Positions 1-8,070 of a stretch of DNA of 36,728 bases are shown here, in pieces; positions within the stretch are counted from its first letter, which is position 1; the number at the start of each line of letters is the position of its first letter. The notes beneath the pieces were generated by a model. It had not been told where the DNA came from. It worked only from the letters and a program-made list of their open reading frames with translations, and did not search any database. The position numbers and the translations under genes were made by a program. The stretch spans positions 198,680-235,407 of the forward strand of contig NZ_BJED01000005.1 in the NCBI RefSeq assembly GCF_005405485.1, in the 5' to 3' direction. Source of the DNA: Enterococcus hulanensis (GTDB lineage Bacteria > Bacillota > Bacilli > Lactobacillales > Enterococcaceae).

Positions 1-220
1 GAATAGTTTCATTTTTCTGTTTTTTTAGAAAAATGATTACCACACCCGGAGCTAGCTGCGAGTCCAACTTTTCGCAGCTAACTGAATTCTGATAACGTAG
101 CTACATATAAATTAAGTTACAGTGACAAGACGTCTAGTTGGATCGTATGCGAAGTGAGGTTAAAAATATTTTCCGGTTTTTGGAAAATATTCACCGCCAG
201 ATCCACACTAATAATTAATC
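1..220 (+). repeat. Modular stem-loop leader element, left-edge copy
   Basis: The window opens inside an element of the stem-loop repeat family described in the findings. Visible pieces in order: a hairpin with arms 9-18 and 27-36 (TCATTTTTCT / AGAAAAATGA); a hairpin with arms 53-61 and 72-80 (TAGCTGCGA / TCGCAGCTA); a longer-range pair TCCAAC / GTTGGA (around 63-68 and 137-142); the linker-like TCGTATGCGAAGTGAGG (143-159); and a 10-bp hairpin with arms 165-174 and 182-191 (AATATTTTCC / GGAAAATATT). It ends about 40 nt before the AAGGAGG ribosome binding site of the next gene. The left boundary is outside the window. This copy is more diverged than those at 7146 and 30424. Confidence 0.6.
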
Positions 221-236
221 AAAAGGAGGGTATCGA

Positions 237-2036
237 ATGTCTTCATTGCGATTCTTTTTCACTTATTCACGAGAATTTCTTCGCCACTGGGGAAGTTACA
301 TACTGTTGATCGTCGGGACCAATATCGTTTTAGAAATGCTGGTGATCCCCATTGTCCAGTTTTTAGTGGCGTTCATTTTAAAGCGAGGGAATATCCCGTA
401 TGTTTCCAACACGAATATTCTAACGATCGTAACGAAACATCCGGGTGTCCTAGCAGCCCTGCTGCTGCTTTTGGCACTGGTACTGACATTGGTTTTTCTG
501 CAGTTCACCTTTCAATTGTTCAGTATCAAAAGCATCCAAACGAAGGATAACCGTTCGTTGTGGGAACTTTTCAAGCAATCGTTGTATCAAATGCGTCATT
601 TGCGTCCGGCGACATTCTTTTTCTTCCTATTTTATTTTGTGTTGATTTTGCCTTTTGCCAATGCGATTTTCCGTACACCATTATTAAGTAAAGTCACGAT
701 CCCAGTTTTTATTTTGGACTATCTGAGTGAAAATACCGTGTTTCTTCTATTATTAATGGTTGCTTCTGTGGCTGTATCCTACATTGGGATACGTTTATTG
801 TTTGTGCTGCCGCTGATGATTTTTTCTGACGAGCCGCCCAAACAAGCAGTAGCGAAAAGTTTAGAGCTGACCCATCATCGCTATTGGCATTATGCGTGGC
901 GAATCTTTATCCTGACGGTGTTCTTAACGATCATTTCCTATGTAGGCTATGGTCTGAGTTTTGGTCTGCAGGTAGTTCTTGATTCGCTGCCGAAGCCAAT
1001 TCCTGCAATCGGTGCGATGGTCACCTTGACGAGTATCCAGCTTTTCAGCCAGTTGATGCTGGCATGGGCGACGGTTTTATATTTCAGTGTTCTGGTTCAA
1101 AAATTTTATCCATTGGTGATCAGCGGCGAACGCCCGCTGCGGTTAATTCGTCCCAGTCTATGGACACGGATCGCCGCAGTAGTATTAGTTGTCTTTTTAG
1201 GCGGGACGACCTTGCTTAGCAACGTCCTTTATTTGACCGGGTTGGGAGATTCGATCCCTTTAACGATCTCTCATCGTGGCGTCGATAATGGCAATGGGGT
1301 GCAAAATACGATTCCTGCGATGGCTGCTACCATCAAAGAAAAGCCCGACTATATTGAGATGGATATTCAAGAAACCAAAGATCATCAATTCGTTGTATTC
1401 CATGATAAAAATTTCAGAAAATTAACTGGAAGAGATAAAACAGCTCATGAATTGACGTTAAGCGAAACTCAAGATTTGCAGGCAGTTGAAAATGGCCACG
1501 TAGCGCCTATCGCAAGTTTCGACGATTATTTGGCTTTTGCGAATGACCATCAGCAAAAATTATTGATTGAGATCAAAACAAATTCGACGGATTCAAAAGA
1601 AATGGTCGATCGCTTCATTGAAAAGTATCAGCAAAATATTTTGACCCATCACCATCGAATTCACTCCTTGGACTATGATGTAGTTACCGAGTTGAAGGAG
1701 AAGGCACCAAAGTTGTATGTCAGTTACGTCTTGCCTTATAATTTAGTATTCCCGCAGACACCGGCGAATGCTTATACAATGGAAGAAACAACGCTGACAA
1801 GCGATTTCGTTCGACGCGCACATTTAGAAAAGAAGGATGTGTACGCTTGGACAGTCAACGATGCCGATTCGATGGATCGAATGATCTCTTTAAATGTTAA
1901 CGGCATTGTTACCGATGATCTGAAAACATTGCAGGAACAGATCAAAACATATGAAGAAACCCCTTCGTATGCTAAGCGGATCGAGCTGTATATCAATCGC
2001 CTGCCGGCACTGGATGAACGAATCAGCGAGAATTAG
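237..2036 (+). CDS. Glycerophosphodiester phosphodiesterase with N-terminal multi-pass membrane domain
   Basis: Predicted 599-residue membrane enzyme that hydrolyses glycerophosphodiesters to glycerol 3-phosphate and an alcohol. The first ~335 residues hold about seven or eight hydrophobic segments, as in the GPDPase membrane domain family. The C-terminal ~250 residues form a GDPD TIM-barrel: HRG at 346-348, then NT, EMDIQ with the E-x-D metal pair, and the VVFHD motif. The IEIKTN and AWTVND stretches later in the domain also fit. The ATG start has AAGGAGG 8 nt upstream. The active domain is expected on the outer face of the membrane, where it could act on glycerolipid head groups or teichoic-acid fragments; the substrate is inferred from the family only. 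It stands alone behind a stem-loop leader element. Confidence 0.88.
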   Translation: MSSLRFFFTYSREFLRHWGSYILLIVGTNIVLEMLVIPIVQFLVAFILKRGNIPYVSNTNILTIVTKHPGVLAALLLLLALVLTLVFLQFTFQLFSIKSIQTKDNRSLWELFKQSLYQMRHLRPATFFFFLFYFVLILPFANAIFRTPLLSKVTIPVFILDYLSENTVFLLLLMVASVAVSYIGIRLLFVLPLMIFSDEPPKQAVAKSLELTHHRYWHYAWRIFILTVFLTIISYVGYGLSFGLQVVLDSLPKPIPAIGAMVTLTSIQLFSQLMLAWATVLYFSVLVQKFYPLVISGERPLRLIRPSLWTRIAAVVLVVFLGGTTLLSNVLYLTGLGDSIPLTISHRGVDNGNGVQNTIPAMAATIKEKPDYIEMDIQETKDHQFVVFHDKNFRKLTGRDKTAHELTLSETQDLQAVENGHVAPIASFDDYLAFANDHQQKLLIEIKTNSTDSKEMVDRFIEKYQQNILTHHHRIHSLDYDVVTELKEKAPKLYVSYVLPYNLVFPQTPANAYTMEETTLTSDFVRRAHLEKKDVYAWTVNDADSMDRMISLNVNGIVTDDLKTLQEQIKTYEETPSYAKRIELYINRLPALDERISEN

Positions 2037-2108
2037 GGCAAAGCTAAGAAAATTCATTAAATTTCCATAGAGTTTTCGCAAAAGATTTTCGAACACCTGC
2101 CTGCTCTA

Positions 2109-2117
2109 TGGTAGAAT
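2109..2117 (+). promoter_or_regulatory. Extended -10 promoter element for dut-radA
   Basis: TGG followed by TAGAAT is a good extended -10 site; no convincing -35 is visible at the right spacing. It lies about 110 nt upstream of dut and just before the degenerate leader element at 2136. Predicted by eye only. Confidence 0.45.
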
Positions 2118-2135
2118 AGCTATATATTTCACAAA

Positions 2136-2215
2136 GGATGTCAGTTCTATTCTCAGCAGTTTCAGGTCGAGATAGCCAACTGTGCAGCCAAGCCAATTGA
2201 GGCTAAAGGATTAAA
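2136..2215 (+). repeat. Degenerate stem-loop leader element upstream of dut
   Basis: Starts with GGATGTCAGTT, 11 nt identical to the unit junction in the array at 30424-30840. It is followed by a hairpin pairing CAGTT-CTAT (2142-2150) with ATAG-cc-AACTG (2172-2181), then a small AGCC/GGCT hairpin near 2190-2205, and ends at the AAAGGAG ribosome binding site of dut. The conserved second linker is not recognisable, so family membership is tentative. Confidence 0.4.
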
Positions 2216-2225
2216 GGAGATTATA

Positions 2226-2732
2226 ATGAAAAAACGAGGTTTCGAAGTAACAGCAGCTTATCAAGATAAAGAGATCAACTTGCCAAAGCGGGCAACCAAA
2301 AATGCGGCGGGCTATGATTTTGAAGCTGCAGCAGATATCGTGATCCCAGCGGTTTGGAAACAGATCATTCAGCATTTTACCAAAGGTTCTGAAGTATCTG
2401 AAAAAATCGTTAAACCTGTATTGGTTCCAACAGGGATCAAAGCTTACATGGGACAAGATGAATACTTGCAATTAGCGAATCGTTCCAGCAACCCGTTGAA
2501 GCGTTTCTTAACATTAAGCAACGGCGTGGGCGTGATCGATAGCGATTATTACAATAACCCTGATAATGAAGGGCACATTATGTTTCAATTTTCAAATTTT
2601 GGTTTGACAGATGTCCAAATCAAAAAAGGCGAACGGATCGGACAAGGGATTTTCTTGCCATTTCTTAAAGCCGATAATGATGAAGCGGAAGCTGAACGAA
2701 CAGGCGGTTTCGGTTCATCGGATAAAAATTAA
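2226..2732 (+). CDS. dut: dUTP diphosphatase (trimeric dUTPase)
   Basis: Hydrolyses dUTP to dUMP and pyrophosphate, keeping uracil out of DNA and supplying dUMP for thymidylate synthesis. The 168-residue protein shows the trimeric dUTPase motifs in order: AAGYDFEAA (motif 1, about 28-36), the NRSSNP motif 2 region, GVGVIDSDYY (motif 3), GERIGQGIF (motif 4) and the C-terminal glycine-rich RTGGFGSS (motif 5). It is somewhat longer than the usual ~145 residues because of an insertion between motifs 1 and 2. The ATG start follows AAAGGAG. radA begins 18 nt downstream, so the two are probably cotranscribed, as in other Firmicutes. Confidence 0.92.
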   Translation: MKKRGFEVTAAYQDKEINLPKRATKNAAGYDFEAAADIVIPAVWKQIIQHFTKGSEVSEKIVKPVLVPTGIKAYMGQDEYLQLANRSSNPLKRFLTLSNGVGVIDSDYYNNPDNEGHIMFQFSNFGLTDVQIKKGERIGQGIFLPFLKADNDEAEAERTGGFGSSDKN

Positions 2733-2750
2733 ACGAGTGAGGCGAAGGTT

Positions 2751-4124
2751 TTGGCAAAGAAAACCAAGACACAATTTATCTGCCAAGAATGTGGTTATGT
2801 TTCACCTAAGTATTTAGGGCGGTGTCCTAACTGCGGAAGCTGGAACACGATGGTGGAAGAGATTGAACAAAATCATCCTGAGGATCGTCGCAATCGTGTC
2901 AGTATTACAGGAGAGCGTGCGACACCCACCAAACTAAAAGATGTCGTCTTTAAAAAGGAAACGCGAGTTCAAACCGATTTAGCAGAATTGAATCGGGTCT
3001 TAGGCGGTGGTGTCGTTCCGGGTTCGTTGGTATTGATCGGCGGGGATCCTGGTATCGGGAAATCTACTTTGCTGCTGCAAGTGTCCCACCAGCTGGCTGC
3101 GACCGGCGGGACTGTTTTATATGTTTCCGGAGAAGAAAGTGCCCAGCAGATCAAATTGCGGGCGGAACGTTTAGGCTCAAGCGATACTGACTTTTATTTG
3201 TACGCAGAAACAGACATGGGGGAGATCAGCCGAACGATCGAAAATCTGAAGCCGGATTACGTGATCATCGACTCGATCCAAACTATGACCCAACCAGATA
3301 TTACCAGTGTGGCAGGCTCGGTCAGTCAAGTCCGCGAAACAACGGCGGAACTATTGAAGCTGGCGAAAACCAATGGAATAGCTATTTTCATCGTGGGTCA
3401 CGTAACTAAAGAAGGCAATATTGCTGGACCTCGTATGCTGGAGCACATGGTGGATACTGTTTTATACTTTGAAGGAGAACAGCACCACAGCTTCCGTATC
3501 CTGCGAGCAGTAAAAAACCGCTTTGGGTCCACCAATGAAATCGGGATTTTTGAAATGCGGGAACGCGGTTTAGTCGAAGTGGCTAACCCTTCCCAAGTTT
3601 TCTTAGAGGAACGCTTGGAAGGCGCTACGGGTTCAGCTATCGTCGTAGCCATGGAAGGCAGCCGGCCGATTTTGGTCGAAGTGCAGGCTCTGGTAACACC
3701 AACGGTTTTCGGCAATGCGAAGCGAACGACGACTGGACTGGATTTTAACCGAGTCTCTTTGATCATGGCGGTCTTGGAAAAACGCGCAGGCTTGTTGCTG
3801 CAGAATCAGGATGCCTACTTGAAAGCGGCGGGCGGTGTGAAGTTAAATGAACCCGCTATCGACTTGGCTGTGGCTGTCGCGATTGCTTCCAGCTATAAAG
3901 AAAATGGCACGGAAGCGACTGAGTGTTTTATCGGTGAAATTGGTTTGACCGGTGAGATTCGTCGAGTCAACAGTATCGAACAGCGGGTCAAAGAAGCTAG
4001 CAAGCTAGGGTTCAAAAAAATCTATCTGCCTAAGAATAATATGGGCGATTGGAAACCGCCAAAGGGAATCGACTTGATCCCGGTGGCGACATTAGGAGAA
4101 ACACTAAGAAAAGTATTTCGTTAA
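2751..4124 (+). CDS. radA: DNA repair protein RadA (branch-migration ATPase)
   Basis: RadA is a RecA-like, DnaB-like helicase/ATPase that promotes branch migration during recombinational repair and, in naturally transformable species, transformation. The 457-residue protein has the three expected parts: an N-terminal C4 zinc finger (C11, C14, C25, C28), a RecA-like ATPase with Walker [11 protein letters not shown] at 97-106 and the diagnostic KNRFG motif at 255-259, and a C-terminal Lon-protease-like domain (to the end). The start codon is TTG at 2751, preceded by a GAGGCGAAGG ribosome binding site, and it starts 18 nt after dut. Length matches the family. Confidence 0.96.
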   Translation: MAKKTKTQFICQECGYVSPKYLGRCPNCGSWNTMVEEIEQNHPEDRRNRVSITGERATPTKLKDVVFKKETRVQTDLAELNRVLGGGVVPGSLVLIGGDPGIGKSTLLLQVSHQLAATGGTVLYVSGEESAQQIKLRAERLGSSDTDFYLYAETDMGEISRTIENLKPDYVIIDSIQTMTQPDITSVAGSVSQVRETTAELLKLAKTNGIAIFIVGHVTKEGNIAGPRMLEHMVDTVLYFEGEQHHSFRILRAVKNRFGSTNEIGIFEMRERGLVEVANPSQVFLEERLEGATGSAIVVAMEGSRPILVEVQALVTPTVFGNAKRTTTGLDFNRVSLIMAVLEKRAGLLLQNQDAYLKAAGGVKLNEPAIDLAVAVAIASSYKENGTEATECFIGEIGLTGEIRRVNSIEQRVKEASKLGFKKIYLPKNNMGDWKPPKGIDLIPVATLGETLRKVFR

Positions 4125-4128
4125 TTAA

Positions 4129-4158
4129 GGCGGTGTCAGGAAAATTTTCTGGCACGCC
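4129..4158 (+). terminator. Imperfect hairpin after radA
   Basis: GGCGGTGTCAGG (4129-4140) pairs imperfectly with CTGGCACGCC (4149-4158) around an AAAATTTT centre. The bases after it are only moderately T-rich, so it may be a weak terminator or an mRNA processing or stability hairpin. A second small hairpin (AAGGT/ACCTT) follows near 4169-4180. Confidence 0.4.
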
Positions 4159-4210
4159 CTTTAATCAAAGGTATTTACCTTAATAATTAATAGAATTTAG
4201 GAGGGATGGC

Positions 4211-5365
4211 ATGCAAAAACGTGTGTTGACAGTGATTGTTCTTATTGTTGGGATTAGTTTAGGAGTTACTTTACTACCCGCAGCATGGACAGCAATTGGT
4301 TATGCAGACAACATGTGGTTGAATAATTCACTTACGAACGGCCTAATCGGTGCAATTATTTTTTATATTATTTCTTTGGCAATCGTAGAACCAATCACAG
4401 TTGGTGTGAAAAAAATTGAGAAACAATTAAACGAACTTAGCTTGACTTATATCTTATTTGGAGTGGTGGGTGCGATCTTAGGATTGACACTAGGATTGAT
4501 TGGGACGACCCCGTTGTATCAGATCCCGCTTCCATTTATCAATAGTGCTTTGCCGATCTTGATTATGCTGCTGTTGGGCTATTTAGGATTTCGGATGGGA
4601 ACGACACGGATCGATGAATTGAAAAAATTCTTCACTAGTCGGAACAAAAAAGCGGAGACAAATGATGGTGAGGTTTTAGAACGTAAAGCCGATGATCATT
4701 TCCATAAATATAAAATTTTGGACACGAGTGTTATCATCGATGGAAGAATCTACGATATTGCGAAAAGCGGCTTTTTAGAAGGGGTCTTAATGATTCCCAA
4801 CTTTGTTTTATATGAATTGCAATACATCGCCGATTCCGGCGACAGCTTGAAACGGGTGCGGGGACGCCGCGGATTGGATATCTTGAACTCTTTGCAAAAA
4901 GAGGAAGGGATTGTCGTTGAAATGTATGACGGGGATTTTGAAGATATCAGTGAAGTTGACAGCAAATTGATCAAATTGGCTAAATTGCTGGATGGCGTTA
5001 TCGTAACCAATGACTACAACTTGAATAAGGTTTCAGAATTCCAAAATGTAGCCGTCTTAAACATCAATGCTTTGGCTAATGCGGTGAAACCAGTCGTGAT
5101 CCCCGGAGAGAATATGAATGTCTTGGTAGTGAAGGCCGGAACAGAGCGCCAACAAGGGGTCGCTTATCTGGATGACGGTACGATGGTCGTCGTGGAAGAT
5201 GGCCAGCATTATATGAATGAACACATCGAAGTTGTCGTGACGAGTGCCTTGCAAACAGCTGCTGGACGAATGATTTTTGCCAAGCCTGCTCATTCGAGCC
5301 GCAACATCAAAGACGATTCACCTGAGAAAAAGTTAGATTACACGAACGAAAAGGCTGGAAAATAA
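4211..5365 (+). CDS. yacL: PIN/TRAM domain membrane protein, YacL family
   Basis: A 384-residue protein with about four N-terminal membrane segments (roughly residues 5-30, 45-62, 78-100 and 108-128), a cytoplasmic PIN-like nuclease domain and a C-terminal TRAM domain. The PIN domain begins at KILDTSVIIDGR (D171 is the first acidic residue) and carries the later acidic residues SEVDSKL and VTNDYNLN. The TRAM domain covers about 295-360 and should bind RNA. No substrate is established for YacL; a membrane-tethered RNA function is inference from the domains. The ATG has AGGAGGG 6 nt upstream. Its place between radA and gltX matches Bacillus. Confidence 0.9.
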   Translation: MQKRVLTVIVLIVGISLGVTLLPAAWTAIGYADNMWLNNSLTNGLIGAIIFYIISLAIVEPITVGVKKIEKQLNELSLTYILFGVVGAILGLTLGLIGTTPLYQIPLPFINSALPILIMLLLGYLGFRMGTTRIDELKKFFTSRNKKAETNDGEVLERKADDHFHKYKILDTSVIIDGRIYDIAKSGFLEGVLMIPNFVLYELQYIADSGDSLKRVRGRRGLDILNSLQKEEGIVVEMYDGDFEDISEVDSKLIKLAKLLDGVIVTNDYNLNKVSEFQNVAVLNINALANAVKPVVIPGENMNVLVVKAGTERQQGVAYLDDGTMVVVEDGQHYMNEHIEVVVTSALQTAAGRMIFAKPAHSSRNIKDDSPEKKLDYTNEKAGK

Positions 5366-5462
5366 CAGAGCAGCTTTACTAAACAGTGGATTGATTGTAC
5401 AATTTGTGTTGAGTAGCAAATGATTTTCATTTGTTAAATAAGCGGGAAAGAGGAACTAATAT

Positions 5463-6920
5463 ATGTCGAAAATACGTGTGCGCTACGCACCAAGTCCAAC
5501 TGGACACCTACACATCGGAAATGCCCGAACAGCGTTGTTCAATTATCTATTTGCTCGCCACAATGATGGAGAATTCATCATTCGAATCGAGGACACTGAT
5601 TTAAAACGAAATATCGAAGGCGGCGAGAAAAGTCAGCTGGAAAACCTTGCATGGCTGGGAATCGATTGGGATGAGTCTCCAGAAAACCCTGGGAAATATG
5701 GTCCTTACCGCCAATCAGAACGACGTGAAGTTTATCAACCATTGATCGATCAACTACTGATGAGCAACTTAGCATATAAATGCTATTGTACCTCTGAAGA
5801 GCTGGAGGAAGAACGTGAAGCGCAACGTGCTCGCGGCGAGATGCCTCATTATGCTGGCAAGTGTGCAAATCTTACACCAGAAGAACAAGCGGAAAAAGAA
5901 GCGCAAGGACTGGAACCTGTTATTCGTTTCCGTGTTCCGCGCAATACAAGCTTTGCGTTTGACGACATGGTCAAAGGTGAGATCAGCTTTGAATCTGACA
6001 ATGTCGGCGGCGATTTCATTATCCAAAAACGCGATGGAATGCCGACTTACAACTTCGCTGTAGCAGTAGATGATCATTTGATGAAGATCACACACGTGCT
6101 GCGTGGGGACGATCACATTGCCAATACACCAAAACAATTGATGATCTACGATGCTTTCGGTTGGCCTCGTCCAACGTTCGGCCATATGACATTAATCATC
6201 AATACTGAAACGGGTAAAAAATTAAGCAAGCGTGACGAAAGTATTTTACAATTTATCGAACAGTATCGTGAATTAGGCTATCTGCCAGAAGCGATGTTCA
6301 ACTTTATTACTTTGTTGGGCTGGTCACCAGTTGGCGAAGACGAGATCTTCTCGCAAGAAGAGTTGATCAAGCTTTTCGATACAAAACGATTAAGCAAATC
6401 ACCTGCGTCCTTTGACCAAAAGAAATTAGAGTGGGTCAATAACCATTACATCAAAGCGATGGACTTGGATAAATTAACTGACTTGTGCTTGCCGTATTTA
6501 ATTCAGGCTGGTAAAGTCGAAGAAAATCCAACACCTGAACGTAAAGATTGGGTGAAACGCGTAGTCAGCTTGTATCAACCGCAAATGAGTTACGCAGCAG
6601 AAATCACTGAAGTTTCTAGTTTGTTCTTCCAAGATCATCTTGAATTAGACGAGGCTGCTAAAGAAGTTTTAGCAGGTGAAAGTGTTTCGACTGTTTTAGC
6701 TGCGTTCAAAGCACAGCTGGAAGGGTTAGAAACAGTGGATGCAGCAGGCGTTTTGGCTTCAATCAAAGCTGTTCAAAAAGAAACAGGCGTTAAAGGAAAG
6801 AATCTGTGGATGCCGATCCGCGTAGCAGTCAGCGGCGTGGTCCATGGACCAGAATTACCAGAAACAGTAGAATTATTAGGCAAAGAAAAAGCCTTAGCAC
6901 ATTTAGATCAAGTAATGTAA
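5463..6920 (+). CDS. gltX: Glutamyl-tRNA synthetase
   Basis: Class I synthetase that charges tRNA-Glu; in Firmicutes lacking GlnRS it also misacylates tRNA-Gln for later amidation by GatCAB. The 485-residue length is normal. The HIGH-type signature is HIGN at 17-20 within [15 protein letters not shown], and the KMSKS-type loop is KLSKR at 253-257. The C-terminal anticodon-binding region is complete. The ATG is preceded by AAAGAGG. A cysteine T-box and cysE-cysS follow, the same arrangement as in Bacillus subtilis, where the gltX transcript reads into the cys genes. Confidence 0.97.
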   Translation: MSKIRVRYAPSPTGHLHIGNARTALFNYLFARHNDGEFIIRIEDTDLKRNIEGGEKSQLENLAWLGIDWDESPENPGKYGPYRQSERREVYQPLIDQLLMSNLAYKCYCTSEELEEEREAQRARGEMPHYAGKCANLTPEEQAEKEAQGLEPVIRFRVPRNTSFAFDDMVKGEISFESDNVGGDFIIQKRDGMPTYNFAVAVDDHLMKITHVLRGDDHIANTPKQLMIYDAFGWPRPTFGHMTLIINTETGKKLSKRDESILQFIEQYRELGYLPEAMFNFITLLGWSPVGEDEIFSQEELIKLFDTKRLSKSPASFDQKKLEWVNNHYIKAMDLDKLTDLCLPYLIQAGKVEENPTPERKDWVKRVVSLYQPQMSYAAEITEVSSLFFQDHLELDEAAKEVLAGESVSTVLAAFKAQLEGLETVDAAGVLASIKAVQKETGVKGKNLWMPIRVAVSGVVHGPELPETVELLGKEKALAHLDQVM

Positions 6921-6934
6921 ACACAAAGAAGAGA

Positions 6935-7148
6935 AGAAGTAGTAAGCGGTGATTTTTCAGAGAGACTGCGGATGGTGAAAGCAGTCAAATCAACCCTTAC
7001 GAAATGCATCTCCGAGTGGTCTCAGCGATATGTAGCTGAGGACGGTTCACAGACGTTACCTGTTTCAAGGCAATAATTAATTGCAAACAAAAGTGGGACC
7101 ACGTAAAAGCGTCTTTTGAGGAAACTCAAAAGACGCTTTTATTTTGCG
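6935..7148 (+). promoter_or_regulatory. Cysteine-specific T-box leader for cysE-cysS
   Basis: A tRNA-sensing riboswitch. Stem I spans roughly 6945-7023, with a specifier loop containing TGC (Cys codon) at 7005-7007 in GAAATGCA. The T-box sequence AAAGTGGGACCACG is at 7090-7103, close to the consensus AGGGTGGNACCGCG. It is followed directly by a perfect 16-bp terminator hairpin (arms 7105-7120 and 7125-7140) with a T-rich tail. Uncharged tRNA-Cys should stabilise the antiterminator and allow transcription of cysE-cysS. No promoter is evident between gltX and the leader, so it probably works on read-through from gltX. Confidence 0.93.
7105..7146 (+). terminator. T-box-controlled intrinsic terminator
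   Basis: Arms AAAAGCGTCTTTTGAG (7105-7120) and CTCAAAAGACGCTTTT (7125-7140) are exactly complementary around a GAAA loop and run into TTTTATTTT. Formation competes with the antiterminator built from the T-box sequence just upstream. Confidence 0.93.
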
Positions 7149-7520
7149 AGTTGGACTTTTTGCAGTTTACATAGTAGAAAGGGAAGACAACATAGTTATC
7201 ACTTACTATTGATCGCACAGTATAGTCCAATCGTATGTGCGATGAGAATCAAACTAACTTTTTCGTTCTTTGAAAAAGTTAATTCCTCAAAACGAATTAA
7301 CTGCCAGCTTTTTTCTTCCTGCTTTAGCAGGTTAGAAAAATGGTATGCGTAATGAGAATCTGAGTCATTTTTCGTGGTTTTCGAAAAATGATCTCCTTAA
7401 CGCGAGGTAACTGCGAGTTAGACTTTTTGCAGTGCATGAAGATACAAACATTATTTAAATAGTCTGGATTCGACTTGTCAGTTTTCAAAGTTAGGGGAAA
7501 CCTGACAAGCAATAATAAAA
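7146..7520 (+). repeat. Three-unit stem-loop leader array upstream of cysE
   Basis: Fills the space between the T-box terminator and the cysE ribosome binding site. Unit 1: TTGGACT (7151-7157) pairs with AGTCCAA (7224-7230); linker TCGTATGTGCGATGAGAATC (7231-7250); hairpin AACTTTTTC / GAAAAAGTT (7256-7280). Unit 2: TTTTTCT / AGAAAAA (7310-7340) enclosing CCTGC / GCAGG; linker TGGTATGCGTAATGAGAATC (7341-7360); hairpin TCATTTTTCG / CGAAAAATGA (7365-7391). Unit 3, degenerate: AGACT / AGTCT (about 7420-7466), then CTTGTCAG / CTGACAAG (7474-7509), directly before AAAGGGG. The junctions contain ACGAATTAACTGCC and GAGGTAACTGC. Confidence 0.8.
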
Positions 7521-7536
7521 AAAGGGGTTGAGGTTA

Positions 7537-8070
7537 ATGGGATGGTGGCAAGAAGCAATCGCAGCAGCGAAACGGAATGATCCGGCAGTTAGGACAGGCG
7601 CAGAAGTAGTACTTACATATCCAGGTGTTCATGCATTATTTTTCCATAAGTTCTCGCATTTTCTTTACAAGCATCGCTGGTTTTTGTTGGCGCGGATTCA
7701 CTCGCAATTTTGGCGTTTTTTGACGGGGATTGAGATCCATCCGGGTGCCAAAATCGCTCCGGGCGTTTTTATTGATCATGGAATGGGTGTAGTGATCGGG
7801 GAGACGGCGGAAGTTGAGCGTGACGTGGTACTGTTTCATGGCGTAACGCTAGGCGGAACTGGAAAAGACACAGGGAAACGCCACCCAACGGTACGCCAAG
7901 GTGCGTTTATCTCGGCAAATGCACAAATATTAGGTCCTATCGAGATTGGCGCAAGAGTCAAGATCGGTGCGGGTGCTGTCGTATTAAAAGATATACCGGC
8001 GGATGCGACAGCGGTAGGTGTACCTGCAAAAGTAGTTAGATTAAAAGGGGAGAAGGTTCAACATGATTAA
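7537..8070 (+). CDS. cysE: Serine O-acetyltransferase
   Basis: Transfers an acetyl group from acetyl-CoA to L-serine, giving O-acetylserine, the first committed step of cysteine synthesis. The 177-residue protein has an alpha-helical N-terminus ([20 protein letters not shown]) followed by a left-handed beta-helix of hexapeptide repeats from about residue 65 ([17 protein letters not shown] onward) and the [11 protein letters not shown] active-site loop. It is a short form like that of Bacillus. I chose the ATG at 7537 because AAAGGGG lies 9 nt upstream; the TTG at 7528 would leave that site too close. It overlaps cysS by 8 nt and is under T-box control. Confidence 0.93.
   Translation: MGWWQEAIAAAKRNDPAVRTGAEVVLTYPGVHALFFHKFSHFLYKHRWFLLARIHSQFWRFLTGIEIHPGAKIAPGVFIDHGMGVVIGETAEVERDVVLFHGVTLGGTGKDTGKRHPTVRQGAFISANAQILGPIEIGARVKIGAGAVVLKDIPADATAVGVPAKVVRLKGEKVQHD

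Noticed and set aside
7105-7140. Inverted repeat upstream of cysE as a mobile-element end
   Set aside because: It is the T-box terminator: a consensus T-box sequence and specifier stem lie directly upstream, and no transposase is near.
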